DNA of 24,996 bases from JBHHYR01 sp046757585 (GTDB lineage: Bacteria; Desulfobacterota; Binatia; HRBIN30), in contig JBHHYR010000035.1 of assembly GCA_046757585.1 (NCBI GenBank), forward strand, positions 1-24,996, written 5' to 3'. The position numbers and the translations under genes are program-made. This document shows positions 1-7,137 of the stretch, piece after piece. Numbering within the stretch: the stretch's first letter is position 1; the number at the start of each line of letters is the position of its first letter. A model generated the notes under the pieces. The model saw nothing but the letters and a program-made list of their open reading frames with translations. It was not told the origin of the DNA and ran no database searches.

Positions 1-1
1 C

Positions 2-865
2 TGCGGATGTTCGAGGACGCGCCGAAGTTCGAGATCGAACGCATTCGCGGCCGCCGTCGAGGCGGAGATGATGCGACGGCTCGAGCACGCCTTCCGCGAC
101 GTCCCGAAGCTCGCCCCGGAGTACGACTTCTTTGCCGTCCATGCGGGTGATTCAAAGCCAATCGGCAGGGGAACGGGAGCCGAGCGCGGCGCGAGCACGG
201 GTGCCGAAAACATCAGCGGAGCCCCCGAGGGAGCGGCACTCCCGGAGCCGGGCGAAGAGCAGGAAGCTCCGCAGCCGTCATTGCTGCCGGCCGGCGCGCT
301 CGAGTCGCTGCAAATCATCCCGGCGCTGACCCGGGTCGAACGCCTCGGACGGCGGGTCCTGCGGGCACATCCTCGCGACGCCGAGGGAAGGAAGATCCGG
401 CGACCAATCACGATCCGCTGGCACGCGGCCGAACCCCTCGGAATGCTGGAAACGACGGAGGGGGCGATGACGGCGTTCGTGGCGGGCTCGGAGCTGGGTC
501 GTGCTACCGTCCTCGCTACTGCGCGGGAAGGCGAGCGACAGGTCGAGTCGAGCGCCGTCGTCCACGTCGTGGATGCGCAGCCAGCGAGCGACCTTCCACG
601 TACCGGTATCCCCGAGCCCCTGTTCGTCCATGAGGCCGGCCAGAGCTGGCGCTCGCGGCTGCGCGGCGGACAATGGGAAATCAATAGCGGCCACGCCGAC
701 TTCCAGGCAGCGTCCGAAACGCCGCGGCGCAAGCTGCGCTACCTGGCGGCGCTCCTGGCGAAGGAGGTCGTCCTCCACTCCTTCCCGCAGCCCCAGCTCG
801 GATCGGCACTCGAACGCCTGGTCGAGGTGCTGACAATCACCGAGCGCCGGCTCGAGAAGAGCTGA
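2..865 (+). CDS. C-terminal part of an uncharacterised protein with an Ig-like domain (5'-partial)
   Basis: The reading frame is open from the left edge to the TGA at 863-865, so the true start lies outside the window; ATGs at 68 and 71 are internal candidates. After a low-complexity Gly/Glu/Pro-rich linker (about residues 30-75 counted from the ATG at 68) comes a stretch (about 80-170) with the look of a bacterial Ig-like (Big_2-type) domain. The last 60 residues contain INSGHADF followed by a helical segment rich in Leu and Arg. That tail reminds me of the C-termini of GHKL-ATPase-like hypothetical proteins, but the ATPase part would be upstream and cannot be checked. In bases 1-48 a different frame (frame 1) reads as more natural protein (LRMFEDAPKFEIERI) than this one, so a frameshift or sequence error near 45-60 is possible. 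I do not know its function. Confidence 0.6.
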   Translation, partial: CGCSRTRRSSRSNAFAAAVEAEMMRRLEHAFRDVPKLAPEYDFFAVHAGDSKPIGRGTGAERGASTGAENISGAPEGAALPEPGEEQEAPQPSLLPAGALESLQIIPALTRVERLGRRVLRAHPRDAEGRKIRRPITIRWHAAEPLGMLETTEGAMTAFVAGSELGRATVLATAREGERQVESSAVVHVVDAQPASDLPRTGIPEPLFVHEAGQSWRSRLRGGQWEINSGHADFQAASETPRRKLRYLAALLAKEVVLHSFPQPQLGSALERLVEVLTITERRLEKS

Positions 866-918
866 GCCGACTGACCCCCGGGGGCACGCTGCAGGATTTT
901 GGGACGGAGGCCGCTCGC

Positions 919-1722
919 ATGGAGTATCGGATCACGCCCGGACGTGTGCAGATTGGCGAGTGTTCGTTGTACTACGAGTGCGTCGGGGCGGGCCGGCCGT
1001 TGATCTTTCTTCACGGCCTCGGCGGTAACCACCTCTCATGGTGGCAGCAGGTGCCCTACTTCATGCGCTGGTACCAATGCATCACCCTGGACCAGCGAGG
1101 TTTCGGTCTGTCGCAGGATCCGGAGGGACTTTTCAATCAGGCCCACGCAAGCGACATCGGCCGTCTGCTCGATGATCTGAAGCTGGACAAGGTCGTGCTG
1201 GTTGGGCAGTCGATGGGTGGCTGGACAATCGTGGGCTATGCGCTCGAGCATCCGGGCCGCGTCGCAGCTCTGGTACTGTGCGACACGCCGGGAGGGATCT
1301 TTCCGCCCGGTGTGTCGCTGGAACGGCCGCGCGAGCCGCTGCGGTTCGCTGCCAATCCGCCGCTTGGTTCGCTGCCAACTTATGCGAAAGATTACTTCGT
1401 GCGCCGGCCCGACCTGGCGCTCCTGTACGAGGAGTTTCGAGTTCTGGGCGCGCAACCCCCCGCAGATGCACTCCAGCGAATCGCCTCGCTGCGCTACGAT
1501 CTCAACCGGGTGCGCCAACATCTTCAAATGCCGGTTCTGTGCATGGTGGGCGAGGACGACCTGCTGGTCCCTCCGCGGATGGTTCGTGCAGTCGCGGACT
1601 TTCTCCCGAACGCGCGCCTTGTGTCAGTGCCCGACTGCGGGCATTCGATCTATTTCGAGCACCCGGCGATCTTCAATCAGCTGCTGCGCGACTTTCTCAT
1701 CGACGTCGGCTACGCGGGCTGA
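919..1722 (+). CDS. alpha/beta hydrolase fold protein
   Basis: This 267-residue protein is a complete alpha/beta hydrolase of ordinary length. The oxyanion-hole motif HGLGG lies at 32-36. The nucleophile elbow GQSMGG is at 96-101 and places the catalytic Ser at 98. The acid is probably Asp214 in GEDDLLVPP, and the catalytic His is 242 in CGHSIYFEHP. A cap region lies between residues about 125 and 195. No signal peptide is visible, so it is cytoplasmic. Sequence alone does not fix the substrate; relatives include carboxylesterases, enol-lactonases such as PcaD and C-C hydrolases. It starts 53 bases after the preceding gene, on the same strand, and may be co-transcribed with it. The triad makes the fold assignment secure and the substrate open. 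Confidence 0.9.
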   Translation: MEYRITPGRVQIGECSLYYECVGAGRPLIFLHGLGGNHLSWWQQVPYFMRWYQCITLDQRGFGLSQDPEGLFNQAHASDIGRLLDDLKLDKVVLVGQSMGGWTIVGYALEHPGRVAALVLCDTPGGIFPPGVSLERPREPLRFAANPPLGSLPTYAKDYFVRRPDLALLYEEFRVLGAQPPADALQRIASLRYDLNRVRQHLQMPVLCMVGEDDLLVPPRMVRAVADFLPNARLVSVPDCGHSIYFEHPAIFNQLLRDFLIDVGYAG

Positions 1723-1870
1723 GCTGAGACGGTTGTGGGGCGAGCTCCCGTGGTGCTCCCGTTCCGTGAGCGCAAGTGCCATCGTCGCCGGCGATCGGAA
1801 CCCTCATTGATGCAGTGCCTCGGGCTTCGAGCTGCGTGCTGACGTCCAGGGTGCAGCCTGCGACGTCAGC

Positions 1871-2302
1871 TCACACGTCTCGGACGTGCGCGATCTTGTC
1901 CTTGGACCGCGAGCCCCAACGGATGAGCTTGTCGTCCGTGGTGACCAGAGCCGCGCCTAGCCGCCGTGCCAGTAGCACGTAACAGGCGTCGTAGACCGTC
2001 AGGGCCTCTCTCACGGCCCACGCCTCCGGCATGAGCTCGGCGGTGCCGGCCGCAGCGATGGGCAGGCGGGTCAGCCTGTCCACGGCTTTGGCCCCCGCGG
2101 CCGGAGGGATTGCTCTCAGCCGCACCAGCTTGCGAATTGCCGAAACGGACTCCGGGTAGATCAAGTCGGGAGCGATGAGCTGGAAGCCGGTTTCCTCCCG
2201 CGTGAGTCTGCGGAACAATGCCGTTGCCCGGTCCGTGTGCGTGAGAACGACGAGATACTCGACGACGACGGATGCATCGACGACAACCGGTCCGCTGATC
2301 AC
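1871..2302 (-). CDS. PIN-domain toxin (VapC/FitB-like)
   Basis: This 143-residue PIN-domain protein is probably an endoribonuclease toxin. The acidic residues expected to bind Mg2+ are all present: Asp9 in VVVDASVVVEYL, Glu51 in the YPESVSAIRKL helix, Asp105 in YDACYVLLA and Asp123/124 in TTDDKLIR. The start is GTG at 2302-2300, which overlaps the stop of the upstream ribbon-helix-helix gene in a 4-base GTGA, so translation is coupled. That antitoxin-then-toxin order is standard for VapBC and FitAB modules. In this family the toxin cleaves RNA, often tRNA or rRNA, and is neutralised by the co-encoded antitoxin. The RNA target cannot be read from sequence. No key residue appears to be missing, so it looks functional. 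Confidence 0.88.
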   Translation of the reverse strand: MISGPVVVDASVVVEYLVVLTHTDRATALFRRLTREETGFQLIAPDLIYPESVSAIRKLVRLRAIPPAAGAKAVDRLTRLPIAAAGTAELMPEAWAVREALTVYDACYVLLARRLGAALVTTDDKLIRWGSRSKDKIAHVRDV

Positions 2303-2538
2303 CTCCGCTCCCTGTCCGCGCGGATGAGCGCGGCCGCTGCCGGCGTCCCAGCTCGGGCTCGCGGACGACTGGACTCAATCTCGGCCAGAAGCTGACGCAC
2401 CCCGGGCCGGTCCACCTGCAGTGCGCGGGAAAGCAGACGGATGGCCTCGTGCGAGATGGAGGTGCCGCGCTCTCGAGCGCAGTGCCGGAGCGAGCTATAG
2501 AGATCGTCGGGAACGTTTCGGACGTGCAAGGTGTGCAT
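2299..2538 (-). CDS. ribbon-helix-helix antitoxin (FitA/VapB-like)
   Basis: This 79-residue protein begins MHTLHVRNVPDDLYSSL, the beta strand and first helix of a FitA-type ribbon-helix-helix domain, followed by ARERGTSISHEAIRLLSRAL as the second helix. The Arg/Ala-rich tail (about 45-79) is the part that would wrap the toxin. It overlaps the downstream PIN toxin by 4 bases. By family knowledge the antitoxin dimer binds its own promoter, and the toxin acts as co-repressor. An inverted repeat just upstream (2557-2578) is a good candidate operator. The ATG at 2538-2536 sits directly behind an AT-rich stretch (CAAATATTT on the coding strand) with no clear Shine-Dalgarno sequence. Confidence 0.87.
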   Translation of the reverse strand: MHTLHVRNVPDDLYSSLRHCARERGTSISHEAIRLLSRALQVDRPGVRQLLAEIESSRPRARAGTPAAAALIRADRERR

Positions 2539-2556
2539 AAATATTTGCTAGCACAA

Positions 2557-2578
2557 GTGGTTGCATGGTTGCAACCAC
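2557..2578 (-). promoter_or_regulatory. inverted repeat, candidate operator of the RHH/PIN toxin-antitoxin operon
   Basis: GTGGTTGCA (2557-2565) and TGCAACCAC (2570-2578) form a perfect 9-base inverted repeat with a 4-base spacer. It starts 19 bases upstream of the antitoxin ATG. A second palindrome, TGCTAGCA (2546-2553), lies between it and the gene. On the coding strand TTGCAA could serve as a -35 box, followed by an AT-rich -10 region next to the ATG, so bound antitoxin would cover the promoter. The repeat is seen directly; its operator role is inferred from how RHH antitoxins work. Confidence 0.55.
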
Positions 2579-2823
2579 ACCACTGGCGCGAAACGACGTT
2601 GGGAACGAGGTCGCAATACGCAGGCAGCGGCTGATACGTGCCTGAGGGCTTCCTGTTTCGTGCCGCCCGCCGTAGCGCGCGCAGCACGCTCTCCTCTCAG
2701 TAGTCGTCAGGCTGCGTGATCGGATCGGGCCGCGGAGTTTCCTTTCATCAACGTCATCCTGCGCCACACGCGTGCCGCGGTCGAGTGATGGACGGCGAAC
2801 GGGCGATGCTCGTCGAGAACGGC

Positions 2824-3459
2824 TCAGATCCACTTCAACCCGGCGGCGAACAGTAGGAGACAGGCGCCGTCGAACGCGTAGATCGCCCCCACCGTCTTGG
2901 CCTTCTGCGCCATCGTCGGCATGTCATGGACCCAGAAGGCGACGACGAAGAACGTCAGATACCCGAACACGATGATCAGCCACGGCGTGCGGACGTTCCA
3001 CCACCAGTAGTCCCACGTGAGCTGCCCCGCCGCGTTCAAGAGGAGCTCGACGATCACGCAGAATACCGAGAAAGCCACGGCAATGAACCAGCGGTTCGGT
3101 ATCCCCAAGATCCGCAGTCGCCGATCGGCGGGCAGAGTCTTCGCGGCCAAGACACCGGCAATCGCGAACATGAAGCAGATCTCGATGTTCAAGCCGATCA
3201 GGATCAGAAAGGCGGTGCGGCCGGGGGCGCCCCAGACGGGCGCGTAGTGCGTGAAGTGGTACACCAGAGCGTTCCAGATCTCGTTGAACCAGTCCATACC
3301 CCACAACGCCAGCCCGGCGAAGACCACGTTCCAGTTCCGCCGCTCGACCTCGACGGTGTACACGTAGAGCACGAGGGCGAGAAGGGACACTACATACCAT
3401 TGGAACTGACTGCTGTCGCGTAGGATGTCCATCGCCCGCTGGGCGGCGTCGGTGGGCAT
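2824..3459 (-). CDS. conserved multi-span membrane protein of unknown function
   Basis: The start is the ATG at 3459, preceded on the coding strand by AGGGGTGTT, a plausible ribosome binding site; an upstream in-frame alternative would run into the cytochrome gene. The 211-residue protein has five or six hydrophobic segments, at about 20-37, 45-57, 81-105, 123-143, 157-177 and 190-208. Between the first two membrane regions is a Trp/His/Asn-rich stretch (WFNEIWNALVYHFTHYAPVW, 57-76), and near 150-156 is DYWWWN, so aromatic and His residues cluster at the membrane edge. It sits 7 bases behind a monoheme cytochrome c, pointing to a membrane redox pair. I do not recognise the family. A haem- or metal-binding role is possible given the His residues but is not shown. 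Confidence 0.75.
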   Translation of the reverse strand: MPTDAAQRAMDILRDSSQFQWYVVSLLALVLYVYTVEVERRNWNVVFAGLALWGMDWFNEIWNALVYHFTHYAPVWGAPGRTAFLILIGLNIEICFMFAIAGVLAAKTLPADRRLRILGIPNRWFIAVAFSVFCVIVELLLNAAGQLTWDYWWWNVRTPWLIIVFGYLTFFVVAFWVHDMPTMAQKAKTVGAIYAFDGACLLLFAAGLKWI

Positions 3460-3466
3460 AACACCC

Positions 3467-3889
3467 CTACTTTTCCTGGATGGAGGCAACGAACTCGGTA
3501 ATCAGCATGACTTTGCTGCGCACCGTTGCATGCCGGGCGATCGGCGCAGCCACTTCCTTACGGAACACGTCGCCCCACACCGGCATGTCCGCGTCACCGT
3601 GTGCACGGACAGTCGTGGTTCCGTCAATCGCGGCTACGACCTGCGCGAACGGAAAACGTCCGCCGGCGTTTTTCGCAATCTGCGTCAGGTCGGTCGGTTT
3701 CGGTCGCAGGAACCCGGAGACGACCCCGTCACCTTTCCCGCTCTCTCCGTGGCAGGCGCTGCAGTACTTGAGATACGCCGCCTTCGCCGGAGAGTCGGCC
3801 TCTGTCGCATACGCCAGTGCCGATATCGATACGAAGGCTGCAACCAGCCCGGCCCTCGCGAGTATTCTCCAGCGTCCGACTCCGCTCAT
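3467..3889 (-). CDS. exported monoheme class I cytochrome c
   Basis: This 140-residue cytochrome has an N-terminal signal sequence (hydrophobic about 11-27, cleavage probably after ALAYA near 28). It carries one haem c site, CSACH at 43-47, followed by the usual GESGKGDG. The sixth ligand is probably Met102 in DADMPVWGDVF. The spacing is that of a small class I cytochrome c acting as a periplasmic electron carrier. A strong ribosome site, AAAGGAG, precedes the ATG. The gene runs 7 bases into the downstream membrane protein gene and lies 77 bases downstream of the cupin gene, all on the minus strand, so the three may form one operon. The redox partner is unknown; the adjacent membrane protein is the obvious candidate. 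Confidence 0.92.
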   Translation of the reverse strand: MSGVGRWRILARAGLVAAFVSISALAYATEADSPAKAAYLKYCSACHGESGKGDGVVSGFLRPKPTDLTQIAKNAGGRFPFAQVVAAIDGTTTVRAHGDADMPVWGDVFRKEVAAPIARHATVRSKVMLITEFVASIQEK

Positions 3890-3966
3890 GGTTGTTTGCT
3901 CCTTTCCAGGGATCGACCGTCTCCGCGAACCCGACGGGATGCTGCTTCCCTCGCTACGCCCTGTGC

Positions 3967-4353
3967 TCAGCCGGAGATCTCCCCCTCCGTGGGTTGATCG
4001 GGCGGCGCCACCCTAAATCGCTTGGGAACCGGGGTCCACGCGTCCAGAGCTTTGGCCGAGCCGTCAATGGTCCGCGAGCTGTGCTCGACGTTGGCGGGGA
4101 TCTGCACCCCTTCCCCTGGCCCGAGCACCCGCTGTTCACCCTTGAGGGTCACCTCCAATCGGCCTTCGAGCACGTAGGTGATTTGCTCGTACCGATGATG
4201 ATGCGACGGCACGGCCGACCCCACTGGGTACTCGACAAATGTCATCATGAGGTTTTCGAGATGGACCGATCGCAGTCGGATGCCCTCCAGCACGTCTTTT
4301 GACGGCAAGTCAGCGACGCGAAAGAAACCTTTGGGGTCTGGCTCAAGCTCCAT
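3967..4353 (-). CDS. single-domain cupin protein
   Basis: The ATG at 4353 is chosen because GAGGGA stands just upstream and cupin homology starts soon after; the frame stays open further upstream but without a ribosome site. The 128-residue protein has both cupin motifs. Motif 1 is G45 with H51, H53 and E56, ending at G64 in YVLEGRLEV. Motif 2 spans LGPGEGVQIPANVEHS (78-92) with His91. The 3-His/1-Glu metal site is therefore complete. No signal peptide is seen. Such small cupins may be dioxygenases, isomerases or simple ligand binders, and the sequence does not decide which. The C-terminal AWTPVPKRFR segment is common in this group. Confidence 0.85.
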   Translation of the reverse strand: MELEPDPKGFFRVADLPSKDVLEGIRLRSVHLENLMMTFVEYPVGSAVPSHHHRYEQITYVLEGRLEVTLKGEQRVLGPGEGVQIPANVEHSSRTIDGSAKALDAWTPVPKRFRVAPPDQPTEGEISG

Positions 4354-4994
4354 CGGTCCCTCGTCCCCCTCGACCTTGCAAGCCGCTGGCCACCAGGCGG
4401 TAGCCCTCGCCGAAGCTGATGCGCCGGTCAATTGTGCATCTCCAAGAGGCACCGCATGCGGGACGTCTCAATTTCGAGAATTGCCAGGGAGCCGGACCCG
4501 ACCGCCCGGCAGCTGTCGCTTGGCCGCAAAGTTGCGTCGGTCCGCACTCAGCAAACAATGCCAACTGGGGGACTCAGCTCCGAGTGCTCCGAGCTGGCGT
4601 GCAGAGCCAGCATCGTCGGGGTCGCAGGTGACGTCAGGACACGAGTGAGATGTGCAGGCGTGGCGGCCAGCACGCGAACGCCGGCCGCCACGCAGGACGG
4701 TCTGCTTCGAGATGCCCGGCGCGCCTGCGGCCGATTGCGTGCTGCAAGGCATCGGCGGTGTCGAGGCGCCGCATGCGGCGAGTGCCTCTGGTGACCATAC
4801 TAGCGTGTCAAGCCATGTCCTACGCGATCTGTAACCACTCGGCACACTCGGGACTACGTCCGCCGCGGGCCCCCCCCGTGGCAACTAGGAACTACGTGCC
4901 CCCTGGGTAACCTAACGACATCGCCGATCCCTTACACCGACAGGCGCAAGAAGTGCGGCGGCTGAAGCCGGGCGGCTCCAGCGCCCGGTTAGCG
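4354..4994 (+). other. intergenic stretch without a gene, containing a repeat copy
   Basis: I see no credible coding region in these 641 bases. Open frames on both strands lack ribosome sites and recognisable motifs. The only structure is repeat copy 1 (4580-4851), described separately. A run of eight C (about 4868-4877) follows the repeat. Confidence 0.55.
4580..4851 (+). repeat. MITE-like ~280-bp repeat, copy 1
   Basis: This block is about 80-85% identical by eye to 6430-6709 in the same orientation. Its ends are imperfect inverted repeats: CCGAGTGCTCCGAG (4580-4593), and a right end (4838-4851) that reads CCGAGTGTGCCGAG on the other strand. Inside, a perfect 9-base stem (4660-4668 with 4683-4691) can form a hairpin. 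Similarity to copy 2 continues about 25 bases past the right end. On the minus strand the block encodes a short helix-turn-helix-like phrase, GISKQTV, which may be a relic of a DNA-binding protein. No clear target-site duplication is seen. Confidence 0.65.
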
Positions 4995-5288
4995 TCAGAG
5001 TCGCCCTCGCCACGCTTCGGGTCTGCGATGCTGATGCAGTACTGCAATGATGACGGGTGCGTCTTCGCCCAGCATGAAGTACACCGCGTACGGGAATCGG
5101 TGAAGCAACGCGCGGTGGACTCCCTCGTCGATTTCGGGAAACTGTCGGGGATTCTTGGCGATGCGTTCGTAAAGTGCGTCCAACTCGAGCGCAAACTCCG
5201 CTCCGAGGCCCTCGCGCTTGCTCTCGTACCAGAACGCCGCGTCTCGAACGTCCACCTCGGCCAACGGGCGGACGATCAGTTCGACCAT
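4995..5288 (-). CDS. RelE/ParE-family toxin
   Basis: This 97-residue protein has the typical length and pattern of a RelE/ParE toxin. An N-terminal helix pair (AEVDVRDAAFWYESKREGLG, 10-29) precedes the beta-sheet core HRALLHRFPYAVYFML (58-73) and the C-terminal VLHQHRRPEAW (84-94). The ATG at 5288 shares its A with the TGA of the antitoxin gene (TGATG), so the two are translationally coupled; a TTG one codon earlier is an unlikely alternative. Family members either cleave mRNA at the ribosome (RelE) or inhibit gyrase (ParE), and the sequence does not decide between them. The C-terminal HQHRRP is the conserved basic patch of the group. Confidence 0.88.
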   Translation of the reverse strand: MVELIVRPLAEVDVRDAAFWYESKREGLGAEFALELDALYERIAKNPRQFPEIDEGVHRALLHRFPYAVYFMLGEDAPVIIAVLHQHRRPEAWRGRL

Positions 5289-5545
5289 CAAGAGCCGACT
5301 GTACGCTTGCGGCCGGCGAGTTCGCGCAGCAGCTCATCTCGAACTTCTCGCCACGGGCGTCCCGCGCCGGGGTTGCCACGGTACTCCGCCAGTCGCTCTC
5401 GCAGAACCTGTCGATGCCAGTCCGGCACGCCGACTTCCTGGGGCGTTGCGGCAATCCGGTCCCAAAGCGCCTCAACGTACCGAACCTTCTCCTCGACTGG
5501 CAACTCGTCGAATCCGGGCGGCGGAACCGGCAATGGGTGAGCCAT
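5288..5545 (-). CDS. addiction-module antitoxin (TIGR02574-like)
   Basis: This 85-residue acidic/basic helical protein matches the small antitoxin type found in front of RelE/ParE toxins. It has LPVEEKVRYVEALWDRIAA near the N-terminus, then VPDWHRQVLRERLAEYR and NPGAGRPWREVRDEL. The conserved end of this family (AEYRANP..G..W..V) is clear. The ATG at 5545 fits the family start best; an ATG three codons upstream (5554) is possible, and neither has a strong ribosome site. The gene ends in the TGATG overlap with the toxin. It neutralises the toxin by direct binding; it has no obvious DNA-binding domain, so how the operon is controlled is unclear. Confidence 0.83.
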   Translation of the reverse strand: MAHPLPVPPPGFDELPVEEKVRYVEALWDRIAATPQEVGVPDWHRQVLRERLAEYRGNPGAGRPWREVRDELLRELAGRKRTVGS

Positions 5546-5776
5546 GCTTTTCATGTTACGGTAAATTGTGGGCCGAACCAACCCGGAAGCCGCGCGTCGC
5601 GCGCATCGTCACCCGGCTGGACATGCTCGCAGCGATCTTCGAACGACCAGAGGTCCCTCCGAGCACAAGATCACGCCCCGTTGAGCGTACGTAGGTGGAG
5701 CCGTCCCGGGTGACTTGCTGGACCCTGGCACGGGGGGTTCACGGCGATCCCCACCACGTCGCCGTCTTCGCGCACT

Positions 5777-5943
5777 TAACAGCCCGTTGAAAAACAGGGC
5801 CCCTACTGCGGGTGGCTATTTTCCGCCAGCTCTGCGTTGCCGAATCCTCAACAAAATCACCCGATTTGCCTCCGGTTCGGCGCCTTGATCTGACGTAAAA
5901 TCGCTTACCCTCGCTACGGTGCCTGTTTTTCAACGGACTGTTA
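5777..5943. mobile_element. MITE-like element, 167 bp, with 22-bp terminal inverted repeats
   Basis: The left end (5777-5798, beginning TAACAGCCCGTTGAAAAACA) and the right end (5922-5943, read on the other strand beginning TAACAGTCCGTTGAAAAACA) match at 21 of 22 bases. The interior of about 120 bases has no credible gene. Short size, near-perfect ends and lack of a transposase make it a non-autonomous element that would depend on a transposase recognising these ends. The flanking bases (ct and ga) show no longer target duplication; a TA or TTA-type duplication could be hidden in the ends themselves. Confidence 0.75.
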
Positions 5944-6429
5944 GACCTCCCCGGCGTGCAGTCGGGCTCGGATGATCCGGAGGACCTGATATGCGCGGAA
6001 GCTTCGGTATCCTCACGGAGGCCAGATCCATTCCGGGCCGGATTCGCAGGTCTGACATAATAGATGACGGCTGGCATGAGGTTGGAAAGACGGTATGGAT
6101 CGACTGTCACCACCCGTCGGCCCGATATGGGCGACGGATCACCTACTATGGACTTGGCTCTCCCTACGTGAATTATCTCGTGTCTACCCCCACCGACTGA
6201 AGCGATGGCCGAGCACCTATCAGGCCTCCGTTGTCGACAAGACGAAGCGATCCCGTCACCCTGGGGGGCCGCGCGTAACAGGCGCTGCGGCGCGCGGGTC
6301 GGACAGCTCGGACTGACCTGATTTCCAATAGAAGGCCTTGACCTCGGCGGGTCTGCACCAAACGCCTGTAGAGGCTCGCGTGCCGGGGCACGGCAGCAGG
6401 AAGTGAACGCTTGAGCGGTAGCCTTAGTT

Positions 6430-6709
6430 CCGAGTGTTCCGAGCTGGCGTGCAGAGCCAGCATCGCTGGGGTCGAAGTGACGTGAGGACACGAGTGAGAT
6501 GAGCAGGCGTGGCGGCCAGCACGCGAGGGCCGGCCGCCGCACCACACAGGACAGTCTGCTTCGAGATGCCCAGCGCGGCCGCCGTGGCCGATTTACGTGC
6601 TGCAAGGCATCGGCGGTATCGAGGCCCGGCATGGGCCCAGTGCCTATGGTAAATGTAGCAGCGTGTCAAGCAGTGTGATCTGCGATCTGTAACAACTCGG
6701 AACACTTGG
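6430..6709 (+). repeat. MITE-like ~280-bp repeat, copy 2
   Basis: This is the direct repeat of 4580-4851. The ends are CCGAGTGTTCCGAG (6430-6443) and, read on the opposite strand, CCAAGTGTTCCGAG (6696-6709), a single mismatch in 14. The interior hairpin is kept (6511-6517 with 6532-6538). The minus strand reads TAAALGISKQTVL, a better-preserved helix-turn-helix-like phrase than in copy 1, within a short frame that otherwise looks degenerate. The two copies bracket the toxin-antitoxin pair and the 167-bp element. Confidence 0.65.
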
Positions 6710-6744
6710 AGCTACGTCCCCCGCGGGCCGCCGAGGCCGATGAA

Positions 6745-6778
6745 GGGTCCTACCGGCCTGCCTCTGCTGGCCGGACCC
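6745..6778. other. strong hairpin in non-coding DNA
   Basis: GGGTCC (6745-6750) pairs with GGACCC (6773-6778), and inside it GGCC (6755-6758) pairs with GGCC (6769-6772), giving a compact stem-loop. No T-run follows on either strand and no gene ends beside it, so a terminator role is not supported. It may belong to the tail of the neighbouring repeat. Confidence 0.35.
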
Positions 6779-7137
6779 TCTGTGCCAATGATCGTGAGAC
6801 ATTTCCCCTCGGCTGAAATAGTGTAGAGGGCGGAGGAAGAAGATAGGGGATGGATAGAGTCACGGTATCAGGGAATGGGGCTGCCTCCGATACTTGTTCA
6901 TCTTACTGCTCCGCTAGGCCATGACCGCCGTTGCCGGCTTCCGATCGATGTCCGCAATAGCACGCCCCGAGAGGTCTTGCCCTCGACCCGTGCTCGCCGC
7001 GAGGTCCGCCGCCCGGGCGCATGATTTCTTAGACGGGCCGTTTCGACCCTACACTGGGGCCCGCTAAGGTTGAATCCAGACCCAGCGTAGGCGTGCTGCG
7101 TTCGGGGTTGCAGCGCGCGGCCCGACCCTAGCAGGGG

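Larger units (their letters stand above)
5546..7137 (+). other. long gene-poor region
   Basis: These 1.6 kb hold no gene I can support. They contain the 167-bp MITE-like element (5777-5943), repeat copy 2 (6430-6709) and a strong hairpin (6745-6778). The longest forward frame between them (5991-6200) has neither a ribosome site nor recognisable motifs. Long minus-strand frames here read as Arg/Ser-rich shadows. I see no tRNA or other RNA gene. Confidence 0.55.

Noticed and set aside
5991..6200. 69-residue forward open frame as a gene
   Set aside because: No ribosome site, no recognisable motif, and it lies in a region crowded with repeats; its length is expected by chance in GC-rich DNA.
5739..6632. 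297-residue minus-strand open frame
   Set aside because: It runs through the 167-bp element and part of the repeat, is rich in Arg, Ser and Pro, and has no domain pattern; it is a chance frame of GC-rich DNA.
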